Assembly (NCBI GenBank): GCA_039810605.1
Contig: JBDHXH010000059.1
Coordinates: forward strand, 1-18,126
Direction: 5' to 3'
Length of the DNA stretch: 18,126 bases
DNA from: JAGPCH01 sp039810605
GTDB lineage: Bacteria > Bacteroidota > Ignavibacteria > Tepidaquicellales > Tepidaquicellaceae
The position numbers were made by a program, and so were the translations under genes. Positions within the stretch are counted from its first letter, which is position 1, and each line of letters begins with the position of its first letter. Positions 1 through 6,215 of the stretch are shown here, one piece after another. Under the pieces are notes generated by a model. The model had not been told where the DNA came from, did no database searches, and was given only the letters and a program-made list of their open reading frames with translations.

Positions 1-358
1 TTAAAGCCAAAATGGTTTTGTTTCTGTCATGGGCAGAAATTCCTGTTGTTGTACCGAAAAGATAATCCACGCTTACTGTAAATGCTGTTTCATGCAGCGA
101 TGTATTTATGTTGGTCATCATATTCAGCTCCAGTTCGTTAAGTCTTGCATCTTCCATTGGAACACATACAAGTCCTCTTCCATATTTTGAAAGAAAATTA
201 ACGAGTTCCGGTGTAGATTTCTCCGCGCTAAATATCATGTCGCCTTCATTCTCTCTGTCCTCATCATCAACAACGATAACAATTTTTCCTTTGCTGATGT
301 CGGCAATGGCGGACTCGATAGAACTAAGTTTATACGAACTTCTATTCTTCAATTTCAT
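1..358 (-). CDS. ribB: 3,4-dihydroxy-2-butanone 4-phosphate synthase (RibB domain), partial
   Basis: Converts ribulose 5-phosphate to 3,4-dihydroxy-2-butanone 4-phosphate plus formate, supplying the four-carbon unit of riboflavin. I translated 119 codons from the ATG at 358 to the left edge. The acidic active-site stretch VVDDEDRENEGDMIF (about residues 33-47), the GRGLVCVPM segment and the downstream FGTTTGISAHDR segment are all present and in family order. A GAGG lies 9 nt before the ATG. The C-terminal part lies outside the window, so I cannot tell a stand-alone RibB from a RibBA fusion with GTP cyclohydrolase II. It follows yajC by 48 nt in the same direction and is probably the distal gene of the run that starts near 3252. 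Confidence 0.93.
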   Translation of the reverse strand, partial: MKLKNRSSYKLSSIESAIADISKGKIVIVVDDEDRENEGDMIFSAEKSTPELVNFLSKYGRGLVCVPMEDARLNELELNMMTNINTSLHETAFTVSVDYLFGTTTGISAHDRNKTILAL

Positions 359-406
359 ATCATCACACCTCAATTGAATATCCTGTGATTCATTAATATC
401 TAAATT

Positions 407-751
407 TTAACCGAACATTGATTTTTTCTCCGGCTGTGTATCTGTCACACCGACGATTGTGCTTACAGCGGATCTTTCAATTTTCAATTTGACACTGTCC
501 GAAACCTTTACAAGAACGGTTTTATCTTCAAGCCCTTCTACAGTTCCGTGTATTCCTCCCGCAGTAATTATCTTATCTCCCTTCTTGATTGATTCAAGCA
601 ACTTCGTTCTTTCCTTCTGCCTCTTTTGCTGCGGTCTTAAAATCAAGAAATAAAAAATTACGATGATAAGCAGAAAAGGCACTATGGAAGAAAGGAGCGA
701 TTCCATTCCTCCGGGTGATTGCTGTAACAGTATAAATTTAGTTAATGTCAA
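407..751 (-). CDS. yajC: Preprotein translocase accessory subunit YajC
   Basis: YajC is a small single-pass inner-membrane protein that associates with SecDF-YidC at the Sec translocon. The 114-residue product has one hydrophobic segment (about 19-38), then the family hallmark ILRPQQKRQKE and a soluble domain with IKKGDKIITAGGIHGTVEG. The start is TTG at 751, with AAGGA 7 nt upstream. Starting there gives the short Leu/Gln-rich leader usual for the family; the in-frame ATG at 706 would begin just before the membrane segment. It lies 100 nt downstream of tgt, and tgt-yajC is a widely conserved pair, but secD/secF do not follow here: ribB does. Confidence 0.95.
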   Translation of the reverse strand: MTLTKFILLQQSPGGMESLLSSIVPFLLIIVIFYFLILRPQQKRQKERTKLLESIKKGDKIITAGGIHGTVEGLEDKTVLVKVSDSVKLKIERSAVSTIVGVTDTQPEKKSMFG

Positions 752-851
752 AATATTATCCTTCTGTTTTATTTATTGAAAATCTAAAATTATTGAATCT
801 GTATTACTATTTCATTTCAAATACAAAAAACGCAAAACCATCAATTGCAAC

Positions 852-1973
852 TCAAGACAAATAATTCTTCAGGAATTCTTTCTTAAAAGAAAGAAACCTG
901 TCTTCTTCAATTGCAGACCGGATATCCTTCATAAGTTTCAGATAAAATCCCACATTATGAATCGTGGCAAGCTGAATACCAAGAACTTCCTTCGAAATAA
1001 AAAGGTGTCTTAGATATGCAAGCGAAAAATTCTCCGATGTATAAGTTTTGCATTCCGTATCAGGCGAATTGAAGTCATTCTTATACCTCGCGCCTTTAAT
1101 ATTTATTTCGCCGTTTGTTGTAAACAACCTTCCATGCCTTGCATTGCGAGTTGGCATAACACAGTCAAACATATCAATCCCGCGCTCAACGCATTCAAGC
1201 AAATCCACGGGAGTCCCGACACCCATCAGGTATCTCGGCTTTTCAACAGGAAGCAAGTCCGTCGAGAAATCAACAACATCGTACATCAGAGAATTCTCTT
1301 CTCCGACTGCAAGTCCTCCTAAGGCATGCCCGTCAAAATCAATCTCGCACAATTGCTCAATGCTTTGTTTTCTCAAATCTTCATAAGTGCTGCCCTGACT
1401 GATTGAAAAAAGGCTCTGCTCTACATCCGATTCATTCTTTGAATTACAAAAATAATCATAGCACCTCTTTTCCCATTTTAATGTCAACTTAATTGACTCT
1501 TTTACAACATCGCGGTCGGTCGGATATGGCAGGCATTCATCAAGAGGCATCATAATGTCTGATCCTATAATCTTCTGATAATCAATAACATTCTCCGGTG
1601 TAAAAAAATATTTATCTCCGTTGAGATGAGAAGAAAATTCAACACCTTCATCAGTCACCTTCTTAAGTTTAGACAGGCTGAATATCTGAAAACCACCGCT
1701 GTCGGTAAGGATGCTTTTATTCCAGTTCATGAAACTGTGAAGACCTCCTGCGTTTTTCAGAATTTCAATACCGGGTCTTAGAAAGAGATGGTATGTGTTT
1801 CCGAGAATTATGCGAGTATCAATTTCATGAAGTTCTCGGTGTTCGATTGCTTTTACATTTGCCATAGTTCCAACCGGCATGAAAACGGGAGTCTCAATTA
1901 TGGAATGAGCAGTTTCTATTTTGCCTGACCTTGCTTTTGATTCGCTGCTATTTGAAAGAACACTAAAAGTCAA
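852..1973 (-). CDS. tgt: Queuine tRNA-ribosyltransferase (tRNA-guanine transglycosylase)
   Basis: Exchanges guanine 34 of GUN-anticodon tRNAs for the queuine precursor preQ1 in queuosine synthesis. The 373-residue product is full length. DSGGFQIFSL holds the general acid Asp91, FDCVMPTRNARHG holds the nucleophile Asp270, and GGLAVGE and YLMGVGTP are intact. The zinc site is degenerate: of the usual C-x-C-x2-C...H set only Cys308 and His339 remain, while the other two cysteine positions are Thr310 and Ser313. Numbering is offset by exactly 10 from the Zymomonas enzyme at all these sites. The TTG start at 1973 gives the normal N-terminus (residues 1-8 are MTFSVLSN), and no better start exists. 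Upstream is a GT2 gene (104 nt away), downstream yajC. Confidence 0.96.
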   Translation of the reverse strand: MTFSVLSNSSESKARSGKIETAHSIIETPVFMPVGTMANVKAIEHRELHEIDTRIILGNTYHLFLRPGIEILKNAGGLHSFMNWNKSILTDSGGFQIFSLSKLKKVTDEGVEFSSHLNGDKYFFTPENVIDYQKIIGSDIMMPLDECLPYPTDRDVVKESIKLTLKWEKRCYDYFCNSKNESDVEQSLFSISQGSTYEDLRKQSIEQLCEIDFDGHALGGLAVGEENSLMYDVVDFSTDLLPVEKPRYLMGVGTPVDLLECVERGIDMFDCVMPTRNARHGRLFTTNGEINIKGARYKNDFNSPDTECKTYTSENFSLAYLRHLFISKEVLGIQLATIHNVGFYLKLMKDIRSAIEEDRFLSFKKEFLKNYLS

Positions 1974-2077
1974 TTATGAATCTCTAAATTATGTCTATAA
2001 TTCTTTTGTCGGTAACCCAACAATTATAATAAAAAAACTATCAATCAGAGAACCGGTATTACATTTTCAAGAGAAAA

Positions 2078-2803
2078 TTACCTGATGCTTTCCCATTTCT
2101 TTGAGGCGGATTTTCCGAACATTAATACATACGCGGCATTCTTAGTCCATTCGAAAAAAATCCTCGGATATCCATACTTCCTGAATCTTCTGGGAGACTC
2201 GTAAACAAGCAGGTCTCTTCTGAAAACAACCTTTCCCATTCGACTTAGTCTGCGAAACAGATCAAAATCTTCACCTGCAACAACATTTTCATTGTATCGG
2301 CCGGCTCTAAAAAAACTTTCGCGTTTGATAATCTGACATTCTCCCCTTCCCATCCCTACAAAAAATTTATTGAGCAGATAAACGTAATTATTATACATTG
2401 AATGGAATAACTTGTCGCCGAAGTTTTCCTCGTCCGGAAAGACCTTTATTCTGCACGCCATTGCCAAAACACTTTTGTTATCGGCAAACTTTTTCACCTC
2501 CGACAAAAAAAAATCCGGATCCGCAATCAAAACATCTGCATTTAAAAAAACAAGAACATCTCCCGTAGAATTTTCTGCACCTAAATTCCTTCCGCGGGAA
2601 ATGTTCTGTATTATACTCTCTTTGTCTGAAACCACCTTATCCGAGAATGCTTCTGCCATGCTGACGGTTTTATCGGAACTGCCGCCGTCACTGACAATTA
2701 CTTCTGCATCATACTTCAATCTGATTTCAGTATCAAATTGCTCAAGTATTCCTTTAATTAGTTTTTCTTCGTTCAGCGCCGGTATGACAATGCTGATTCT
2801 CAA
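2078..2803 (-). CDS. Glycosyltransferase family 2 protein
   Basis: A 241-residue GT-A-fold glycosyltransferase. It opens directly with the first Rossmann strand ISIVIPALNEE. It then has VSDGGSSDKT around residue 39 (nucleotide-sugar binding), GRNLGAENSTGDVLVFL, and the metal-binding DxD-type motif as NAD at 88-90. The C-terminal part holds GEDFDLFRRL, an ED-type catalytic loop, and an aromatic-rich tail. No long membrane domain follows the catalytic part, so it is soluble or peripheral. The TTG start at 2803 is forced, since the first beta strand starts at residue 2. It lies 15 nt after rpmB. Donor and acceptor cannot be read from the sequence. No other cell-surface sugar genes are nearby. 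Confidence 0.88.
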   Translation of the reverse strand: MRISIVIPALNEEKLIKGILEQFDTEIRLKYDAEVIVSDGGSSDKTVSMAEAFSDKVVSDKESIIQNISRGRNLGAENSTGDVLVFLNADVLIADPDFFLSEVKKFADNKSVLAMACRIKVFPDEENFGDKLFHSMYNNYVYLLNKFFVGMGRGECQIIKRESFFRAGRYNENVVAGEDFDLFRRLSRMGKVVFRRDLLVYESPRRFRKYGYPRIFFEWTKNAAYVLMFGKSASKKWESIR

Positions 2804-2818
2804 CTGAACAAAAATGCG

Positions 2819-3031
2819 TTACATATTTGCAAGCAAGCGGTATCCCTTCTTGTCAAGGGTTTTAATCCCGCTTGTAGATACTCTTACAGTTACCCACCTC
2901 TTTTCTTCCTCAAGCCAGAATCTTTTTTTCTGAAGATTGGGAAGCTGTCTTCTTTTTGTTTTGTTATTGGCGTGTGAAACATTTTGTCCTTTGAGCGGCC
3001 TCTTTCCGGTTACCCTGCAAACTTTAGACAT
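2819..3031 (-). CDS. rpmB: 50S ribosomal protein L28 (bL28)
   Basis: A large-subunit ribosomal protein of 70 residues. It begins MSKVCRVTGKRPLKGQNVSH, the family signature, followed by the basic NNKTKRRQLPNLQKKRFW segment and the WVTVRVSTSGIKTLDKKG core. The bacterial length is normal. A strong AAGGAG Shine-Dalgarno sits 6 nt before the ATG, the best ribosome-binding site I saw in the left third of the window. It is 14 nt downstream of the small DUF4295-like gene and almost certainly co-transcribed with it. No CxxC zinc motif is present. Confidence 0.97.
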   Translation of the reverse strand: MSKVCRVTGKRPLKGQNVSHANNKTKRRQLPNLQKKRFWLEEEKRWVTVRVSTSGIKTLDKKGYRLLANM

Positions 3032-3045
3032 TCTTTCTCCTTCGT

Positions 3046-3252
3046 TTATGGTTTATATGGTTTGTAGGTTGATTCATATACTTTCATATTCCTGTCGAGA
3101 AACTTGTAAGTTCCCTTTTCGGACTTTACGGCATCCACCATTCTAACGCTTATTATCCTGGTTTCTTTATTTGTATCCGGACACATTACAACAGAGTCAC
3201 CCTTTTTTCCAAGCTTCGCAGCTTTATCTGCAAATGATTGTTGCTTTGCCAT
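3046..3252 (-). CDS. Small basic protein resembling DUF4295; possible ribosomal accessory protein
   Basis: A 68-residue lysine-rich protein beginning MAKQQSFADKAAKLGKKGDS. Its second half (VRMVDAVKSEKGTYKF and following) has the pattern I remember for Bacteroidota DUF4295: I-K-M-V-K-S-x-K-T-G-x-Y-x-F and then a charged tail. In Bacteroidota that family sits in an rpmB-rpmG-DUF4295 cluster; here the gene lies 14 nt ahead of rpmB. From memory, DUF4295 was assigned as an extra large-subunit protein (bL38) in a Flavobacterium ribosome structure. If the homology holds, this is a ribosomal protein. It is longer than the usual ~50 residues and has one cysteine. It begins the run that continues through rpmB, and a candidate promoter lies 34 nt upstream. 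It is certainly coding; family assignment is tentative. Confidence 0.75.
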   Translation of the reverse strand: MAKQQSFADKAAKLGKKGDSVVMCPDTNKETRIISVRMVDAVKSEKGTYKFLDRNMKVYESTYKPYKP

Positions 3253-3285
3253 TTTACTATTTGCTGTTTATTAATTTTGAATTTG

Positions 3286-3317
3286 CAAATATACTTCTAT
3301 TGTCTCTGAATTTCAAT
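3286..3317 (-). promoter_or_regulatory. Candidate Bacteroidota-type promoter for the small-protein/rpmB run
   Basis: On the minus strand TATATTTG (3286-3293) matches the Bacteroidota -7 consensus TAnnTTTG exactly. ATTG (3314-3317), close to the -33 TTTG, lies 20 nt upstream, within the usual 19-21 nt. It sits 34 nt before the ATG at 3252, in the 130-nt gap after plsX, which is where the operon needs a promoter. Prediction from pattern only. Confidence 0.4.
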
Positions 3318-3382
3318 GAAATAAGCTTGAGCATCGGAATTTAAAAATCGTTTATGTGATTATGGTCGGGTTTCTTGCATTC

Positions 3383-4402
3383 CTAATTTTCAATCCTTAG
3401 CTTATTCAGTCCTTCTCTAATTTGTTCGTTCACTCTTTTTGAGACCATTTCTTCGGCTTTGTAAATCATGTTCTTAATTGCAATCGGGGAAGATTTGCCA
3501 TGTCCGATTATTGTAACACCGTTTATTCCAAGCAACGGTACTCCTCCGTATTCCTGATAATCAAAGTCTTTCAGAACTACATTCTTCAGCGTTCCATACA
3601 TCATACCGGTCCAAATTTTTTTGAAAAAGCCCTGCGAAGCATAGTTGCGGAATTTTCCTTTAATCACTTCGAGTACACCTTCGGCAAATTTCAGCACGAC
3701 ATTTCCGACAAAGCCATCACACACAATGATATCAGCAGCCCCGGTCAAAACATCTCTACCTTCGATATTGCCGACAAAATTCAATTCTGATTTTTCGAGA
3801 AGTTCATAAGCCTCAAGTGAAAGCGTGTCGCCTTTTGACTTTTCTTCCCCAACGTTGAGAAGTCCGATCCTTGGTCGCTCAACGCCGTAAATATACTTCA
3901 TATAGATGCTGCCCATAATCGCGAACTCGAGAAGATGAACAGCTTTACAATCCACAGACGCACCAACATCAAACACCATCGTTCGTCCTTTATCAGTCGG
4001 AAACAAGGAACCAATTGTGGGTCTCCCCACGCCTTCAATCCTTCCGAGTTTCAGTATTGATGCAGCCATCACCGCTCCGGTGTTTCCGGCGCTTACAAAG
4101 GCATCTGCTTTTCCTTCTTTCATCAGCTTAATGCCGATGCTCAAAGATGAATTTGGTTTTTCCTTTAATGAATCTGTCGGCGAGTCATGCATGGAAACAA
4201 TCTCGTCCGCATTAACAATGCTAAGGTTGGTGAGATTCACTTTGTGTTTCAGAATTTCATCACGGATTTGTTTCTCTTTCCCTGATAAAATTATCTCCAG
4301 GGTATCCGGAAAATTTTCAGCTGCGATTATTGCCCCGGATACTTCATTCAGAGGGGCAAAATCGCCCCCCATAGCATCAAGAACAATCCTTATTTTTCCC
4401 AT
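3383..4402 (-). CDS. plsX: Phosphate acyltransferase PlsX
   Basis: Converts acyl-ACP plus phosphate to acyl-phosphate, the acyl donor for PlsY in the first step of phospholipid synthesis; a peripheral membrane enzyme. The 339-residue product has IVLDAMGGDFAP at the N-terminus, AFVSAGNTGAVMAAS near 105-120, then GRPTIGSLFP, NVGEEKSKGD, VCDGFVGNVVLKFAEG and GGVPLLGINGVTIIGHGKS, all in family order. It is the third gene of the yceD-rpmF-plsX cluster, 63 nt after rpmF. fabH, its frequent downstream partner, does not follow: the next gene is the small DUF4295-like one after a 130-nt gap. Confidence 0.97.
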   Translation of the reverse strand: MGKIRIVLDAMGGDFAPLNEVSGAIIAAENFPDTLEIILSGKEKQIRDEILKHKVNLTNLSIVNADEIVSMHDSPTDSLKEKPNSSLSIGIKLMKEGKADAFVSAGNTGAVMAASILKLGRIEGVGRPTIGSLFPTDKGRTMVFDVGASVDCKAVHLLEFAIMGSIYMKYIYGVERPRIGLLNVGEEKSKGDTLSLEAYELLEKSELNFVGNIEGRDVLTGAADIIVCDGFVGNVVLKFAEGVLEVIKGKFRNYASQGFFKKIWTGMMYGTLKNVVLKDFDYQEYGGVPLLGINGVTIIGHGKSSPIAIKNMIYKAEEMVSKRVNEQIREGLNKLRIEN

Positions 4403-4465
4403 CTGAATATAATTCTTAAACGATTTGCTGATGAAATTTGAAGCGAGCTAAGGAGAGACTGAAGT

Positions 4466-4645
4466 CTATTTTTTTGGAATTACAATACTTTTTCCATCGT
4501 AGAATCCGCAAGACGGGCATACTCTGTGAGCTTGTTTCATTTCCCCGCAATTCTTGCATGCAAGCAGCGCAGGCGCAGTAGCTTTGTAATGCGTTCTTCT
4601 TTTTCTGCCTCTTGTTTTTGAATGTCTTCTCTTTGGATTTGGCAT
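4466..4645 (-). CDS. rpmF: 50S ribosomal protein L32 (bL32)
   Basis: A 59-residue large-subunit ribosomal protein that I translated directly, ATG at 4645 to TAG at 4466. It begins MPNPKRRHSKTRGRKRRTHY, the family signature. A zinc ribbon follows, with C30-x2-C33 (CKNC) and C43-x2-C46 (CPSC), all four ligands present, and it ends IVIPKK. This is a C+ (zinc-binding) form of L32. It starts 7 nt after the DUF177 gene and precedes plsX, the standard yceD-rpmF-plsX order, so all three should share a transcript. Confidence 0.97.
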   Translation of the reverse strand: MPNPKRRHSKTRGRKRRTHYKATAPALLACKNCGEMKQAHRVCPSCGFYDGKSIVIPKK

Positions 4646-4652
4646 TATTATT

Positions 4653-5171
4653 TTATTTTGATTTTACTTTTATCAATTTTTCCCAAACAGGATTAACTCC
4701 TTTGTCTCCCGATGAATCCGGTATTACTCTCGTCATCTCCTTACCGCAATATGAACACCTTCCATCAATTTCAACCGGAGCTTTCTTCATAGGCACAGAT
4801 AATATTACAAAATCTCTAATGTCATTCTTAACCTCAATATACTTCGTATTGGGATGAATGAATTTAATTTCCTCATCACTTTCCTCTTCAATATCCGCAT
4901 CGTCCCTGAATTCATACTTATATATAATCTCAAACGAGTTCTTAAAATCGTGCTCATATTTTTCTGTACACTTATCGCAGAGTAATTCATATTTTCCATC
5001 GAGTCTCACATTTGCTGTTATCTGATTCCCGGATTTTATAAGTTTAATGCTAACTCCGATATCTCCGGCGGTATTCACATCTTCAAGTTCAAATTCATCC
5101 GGCGAAACTTGAAATTCATAATCATATTCACCCTCCTTTAAACCGCCGATGTTTAGTTTAAACTTATCCAT
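4653..5171 (-). CDS. yceD: DUF177 (YceD family) protein
   Basis: A 172-residue soluble protein of the YceD/DUF177 family, which is linked genetically to 23S rRNA maturation in several bacteria and plants and is nearly always upstream of rpmF. The family core is recognisable: YELLCDKCTEKYEHDF with the CxxC pair Cys65/Cys68, then an acidic stretch (about 90-103), then IEVKNDIRDFVILSVPMKK. A second pair, Cys139/Cys142 (CSYC), lies in the C-terminal part just before the usual DPVW-like end, here NPVWEKL. The two pairs could form one zinc site. It lies 61 nt after gcvH and 7 nt before rpmF. The family call rests on these motifs and the conserved context. Confidence 0.88.
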   Translation of the reverse strand: MDKFKLNIGGLKEGEYDYEFQVSPDEFELEDVNTAGDIGVSIKLIKSGNQITANVRLDGKYELLCDKCTEKYEHDFKNSFEIIYKYEFRDDADIEEESDEEIKFIHPNTKYIEVKNDIRDFVILSVPMKKAPVEIDGRCSYCGKEMTRVIPDSSGDKGVNPVWEKLIKVKSK

Positions 5172-5232
5172 AAAATTTTCAAAGAACTTTAAAAAATATT
5201 ACCCTTTTCTTTCAGCAAGAAATCGGAAACAT

Positions 5233-5616
5233 CTAAACACCTATCATTTCTTTGTAAGCTGATGCCTCCATAAGATCATTTATTTCATCTGAACTTTCAA
5301 CTTCGAATTTAGCAATCCATCCGCCTTCATAAGGTTCTGTATTAACAACCGAGGGATTATCATTTATTGATGTGTTCAGTTCGAGAATCTTTCCCGTCAC
5401 CGGACTGAATATTTCGGAAACGGTTTTAACCGCTTCAATCGAGCCAATGCTGTCGCCTTTCTTAACAGAGTCGCCGACACTCACGGATAGATCAAGATAG
5501 ATAATATCACCAAGTTCATTTTGCGCATAATCAGTAACACCTATCAGACAAACATTTCCTTCGGGCTTTACCCACTCGTGCTCTTTCGTGTATCTAAGTG
5601 ATGGGGGAAATTTCAT
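5233..5616 (-). CDS. gcvH: Glycine cleavage system H protein
   Basis: The lipoyl carrier of the glycine cleavage complex, shuttling the aminomethyl group between the P, T and L proteins. The 127-residue product has the full fold: YTKEHEWVKPEGN near the start, VTDYAQNELGDIIYLDL, and the lipoylation site in SIEAVKTVSEIFSPVTG with Lys64 as the modified residue. The C-terminal PYEGGWIAKFE follows. The length is normal. The other gcv genes are not in the window; the gene is instead 61 nt upstream of DUF177-rpmF-plsX. The ATG at 5616 has only an A/G-rich AAAAAGA before it. The upstream 300 nt are non-coding and contain two palindromes. Confidence 0.97.
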   Translation of the reverse strand: MKFPPSLRYTKEHEWVKPEGNVCLIGVTDYAQNELGDIIYLDLSVSVGDSVKKGDSIGSIEAVKTVSEIFSPVTGKILELNTSINDNPSVVNTEPYEGGWIAKFEVESSDEINDLMEASAYKEMIGV

Positions 5617-5742
5617 TCTTTTTCAAAAATTTTGTTATTAAAGTCCTGCAATTTACTCATTCTGAAAATTCTATTCAATTGAGAAATCGGAAATAGCGAA
5701 AACTGCGGAAACCGAAGGCAGTGATGAACTGAATGTGCATCC

Positions 5743-5771
5743 GCTGAAAAATGTTTAAAACATTTTTCAGC
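5743..5771. repeat. Perfect 14-nt-arm palindrome, copy 1
   Basis: GCTGAAAAATGTTT at 5743-5756 and its exact reverse complement at 5758-5771, separated by one A. The inner part is shared with copy 2 at 5861-5894, but the outer base pairs differ (GCTG/CAGC here, CGGGTG/CACCCG there), each with the matching partner base. Neither strand shows a T-run beyond the stem, so it is not a standard terminator. Confidence 0.85.
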
Positions 5772-5860
5772 AGTCAAATAGACAATTGTGAATTTCATTC
5801 ATTAATCGTTTCCGCCAACTTCCGACGCAAAGTCGTAGAGACAGAAACCGACTTGTGCTT

Positions 5861-5894
5861 CGGGTGAAAAAATGTTTAAAACATTTTTCACCCG
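5861..5894. repeat. Near-perfect palindrome, copy 2
   Basis: CGGGTGAAAAAATGTTT at 5861-5877 pairs with AAACATTTTTCACCCG at 5879-5894, with one unpaired A. It shares its core with copy 1, and the 10 nt or so to the left (TGTGCTTCGGGTG against TGTGCATCCGCTG) are also alike. The two copies therefore look like a duplicated element of about 45-50 nt rather than chance AT palindromes. Confidence 0.8.
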
Positions 5895-5916
5895 CAAATG
5901 CTTGATGTCAAATTGT

Positions 5917-5952
5917 AAAAAAATCCACCTCAAGTTATTGAGTGTGGATTTT
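5917..5952 (-). terminator. Rho-independent terminator of the 75-residue gene
   Basis: Read on the minus strand: AAAATCCAC, one bulged A, CTCAA, loop TAAC, then TTGAG, GTGGATTTT and a run of seven T in total (5923-5917). The stem is 14 bp with a 4-nt loop. It lies about 35 nt after the stop codon at 5988 of the small gene, which supports that gene being transcribed and separates it from gcvH. Confidence 0.78.
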
Positions 5953-5987
5953 GAGATTCAGTTATGCTTAACTACATCAATAAAATT

Positions 5988-6215
5988 TCAGCCCTTTGAG
6001 ACTTCCTTGCCATACAGCATGGATGTTCCCAAATCTCTTTCAATTCTTTCCCAGTCTTCATTTCTCCTTTGAGCTGAAGGATAATCAAAGTAGAATTCCT
6101 TGTCGTCAATGTTAGTGAAAACCCCGATAAAGAACTTTCCGTCACTTTTGTCAACCTTAATTAAGTACCTGACACAACTCATGTTGAAGATCATGTTTTG
6201 TACTTTTATTACCAT
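5988..6215 (-). CDS. Small hypothetical protein (75 aa)
   Basis: Not recognised. The frame encodes a charged, soluble, tryptophan- and tyrosine-containing protein: CVRYLIKVDKSDGKFFIGVF looks like a beta hairpin, followed by DDKEFYFDYPSAQRRNEDWE and a short helix-like end. There is no signal peptide, membrane segment or cysteine pair. Evidence that it is real: AAGGA lies 7 nt before the ATG at 6215 with AGGAGA just beyond, and a good intrinsic terminator follows the stop. The amino-acid composition is also ordinary. A second in-frame ATG at residue 12 (MSCVRYL) would give 64 residues and starts right at the predicted strand. It is flanked by long non-coding gaps, so it is probably monocistronic. 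Confidence 0.65.
   Translation of the reverse strand: MVIKVQNMIFNMSCVRYLIKVDKSDGKFFIGVFTNIDDKEFYFDYPSAQRRNEDWERIERDLGTSMLYGKEVSKG

Larger units (their letters stand above)
5617..5987. other. Non-coding interval upstream of gcvH with hairpins and a terminator
   Basis: A 371-nt gap between gcvH and the 75-residue gene. It holds an intrinsic terminator for the latter at 5917-5952 and two related palindromes at 5743-5771 and 5861-5894. A short GC-rich stretch around 5805-5865 contains a small inverted repeat (CGAC-GCAAA-GTCG). I see no credible gene: the one long reading frame (minus, 5613-5798) is read through a palindrome and overlaps the gcvH start. No convincing promoter for gcvH was found, although it must lie here. 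Confidence 0.7.

Noticed and set aside
108..377. 89-residue plus-strand reading frame
   Set aside because: Antisense to ribB, serine-rich low-complexity product, no family; a shadow of the real gene.
1048..1386. 112-residue plus-strand reading frame inside tgt
   Set aside because: Fully antisense to a well-conserved gene, with no recognisable domain.
2412..2807. 131-residue plus-strand reading frame
   Set aside because: Antisense to the glycosyltransferase; its composition (Ser, Phe, Leu rich) is typical of a reverse-frame shadow.
4017..4406. 129-residue plus-strand reading frame
   Set aside because: Antisense to plsX, whose motifs occupy the same bases.
5613..5798. 61-residue minus-strand reading frame overlapping the gcvH start by 4 nt
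   Set aside because: It is read through palindrome 1, has no Shine-Dalgarno and no family pattern. The ATGA-type overlap looks like coupling but is probably chance.
5743..5894. The two palindromes as ordinary intrinsic terminators
   Set aside because: No T-run follows the stem on either strand, and copy 2 lies just beyond a proper terminator at 5917-5952.
5972..6154. 60-residue minus-strand frame overlapping the 75-residue gene
   Set aside because: A different frame of the same region without a ribosome-binding site; the 75-residue frame has AAGGA at proper spacing and a more protein-like sequence.
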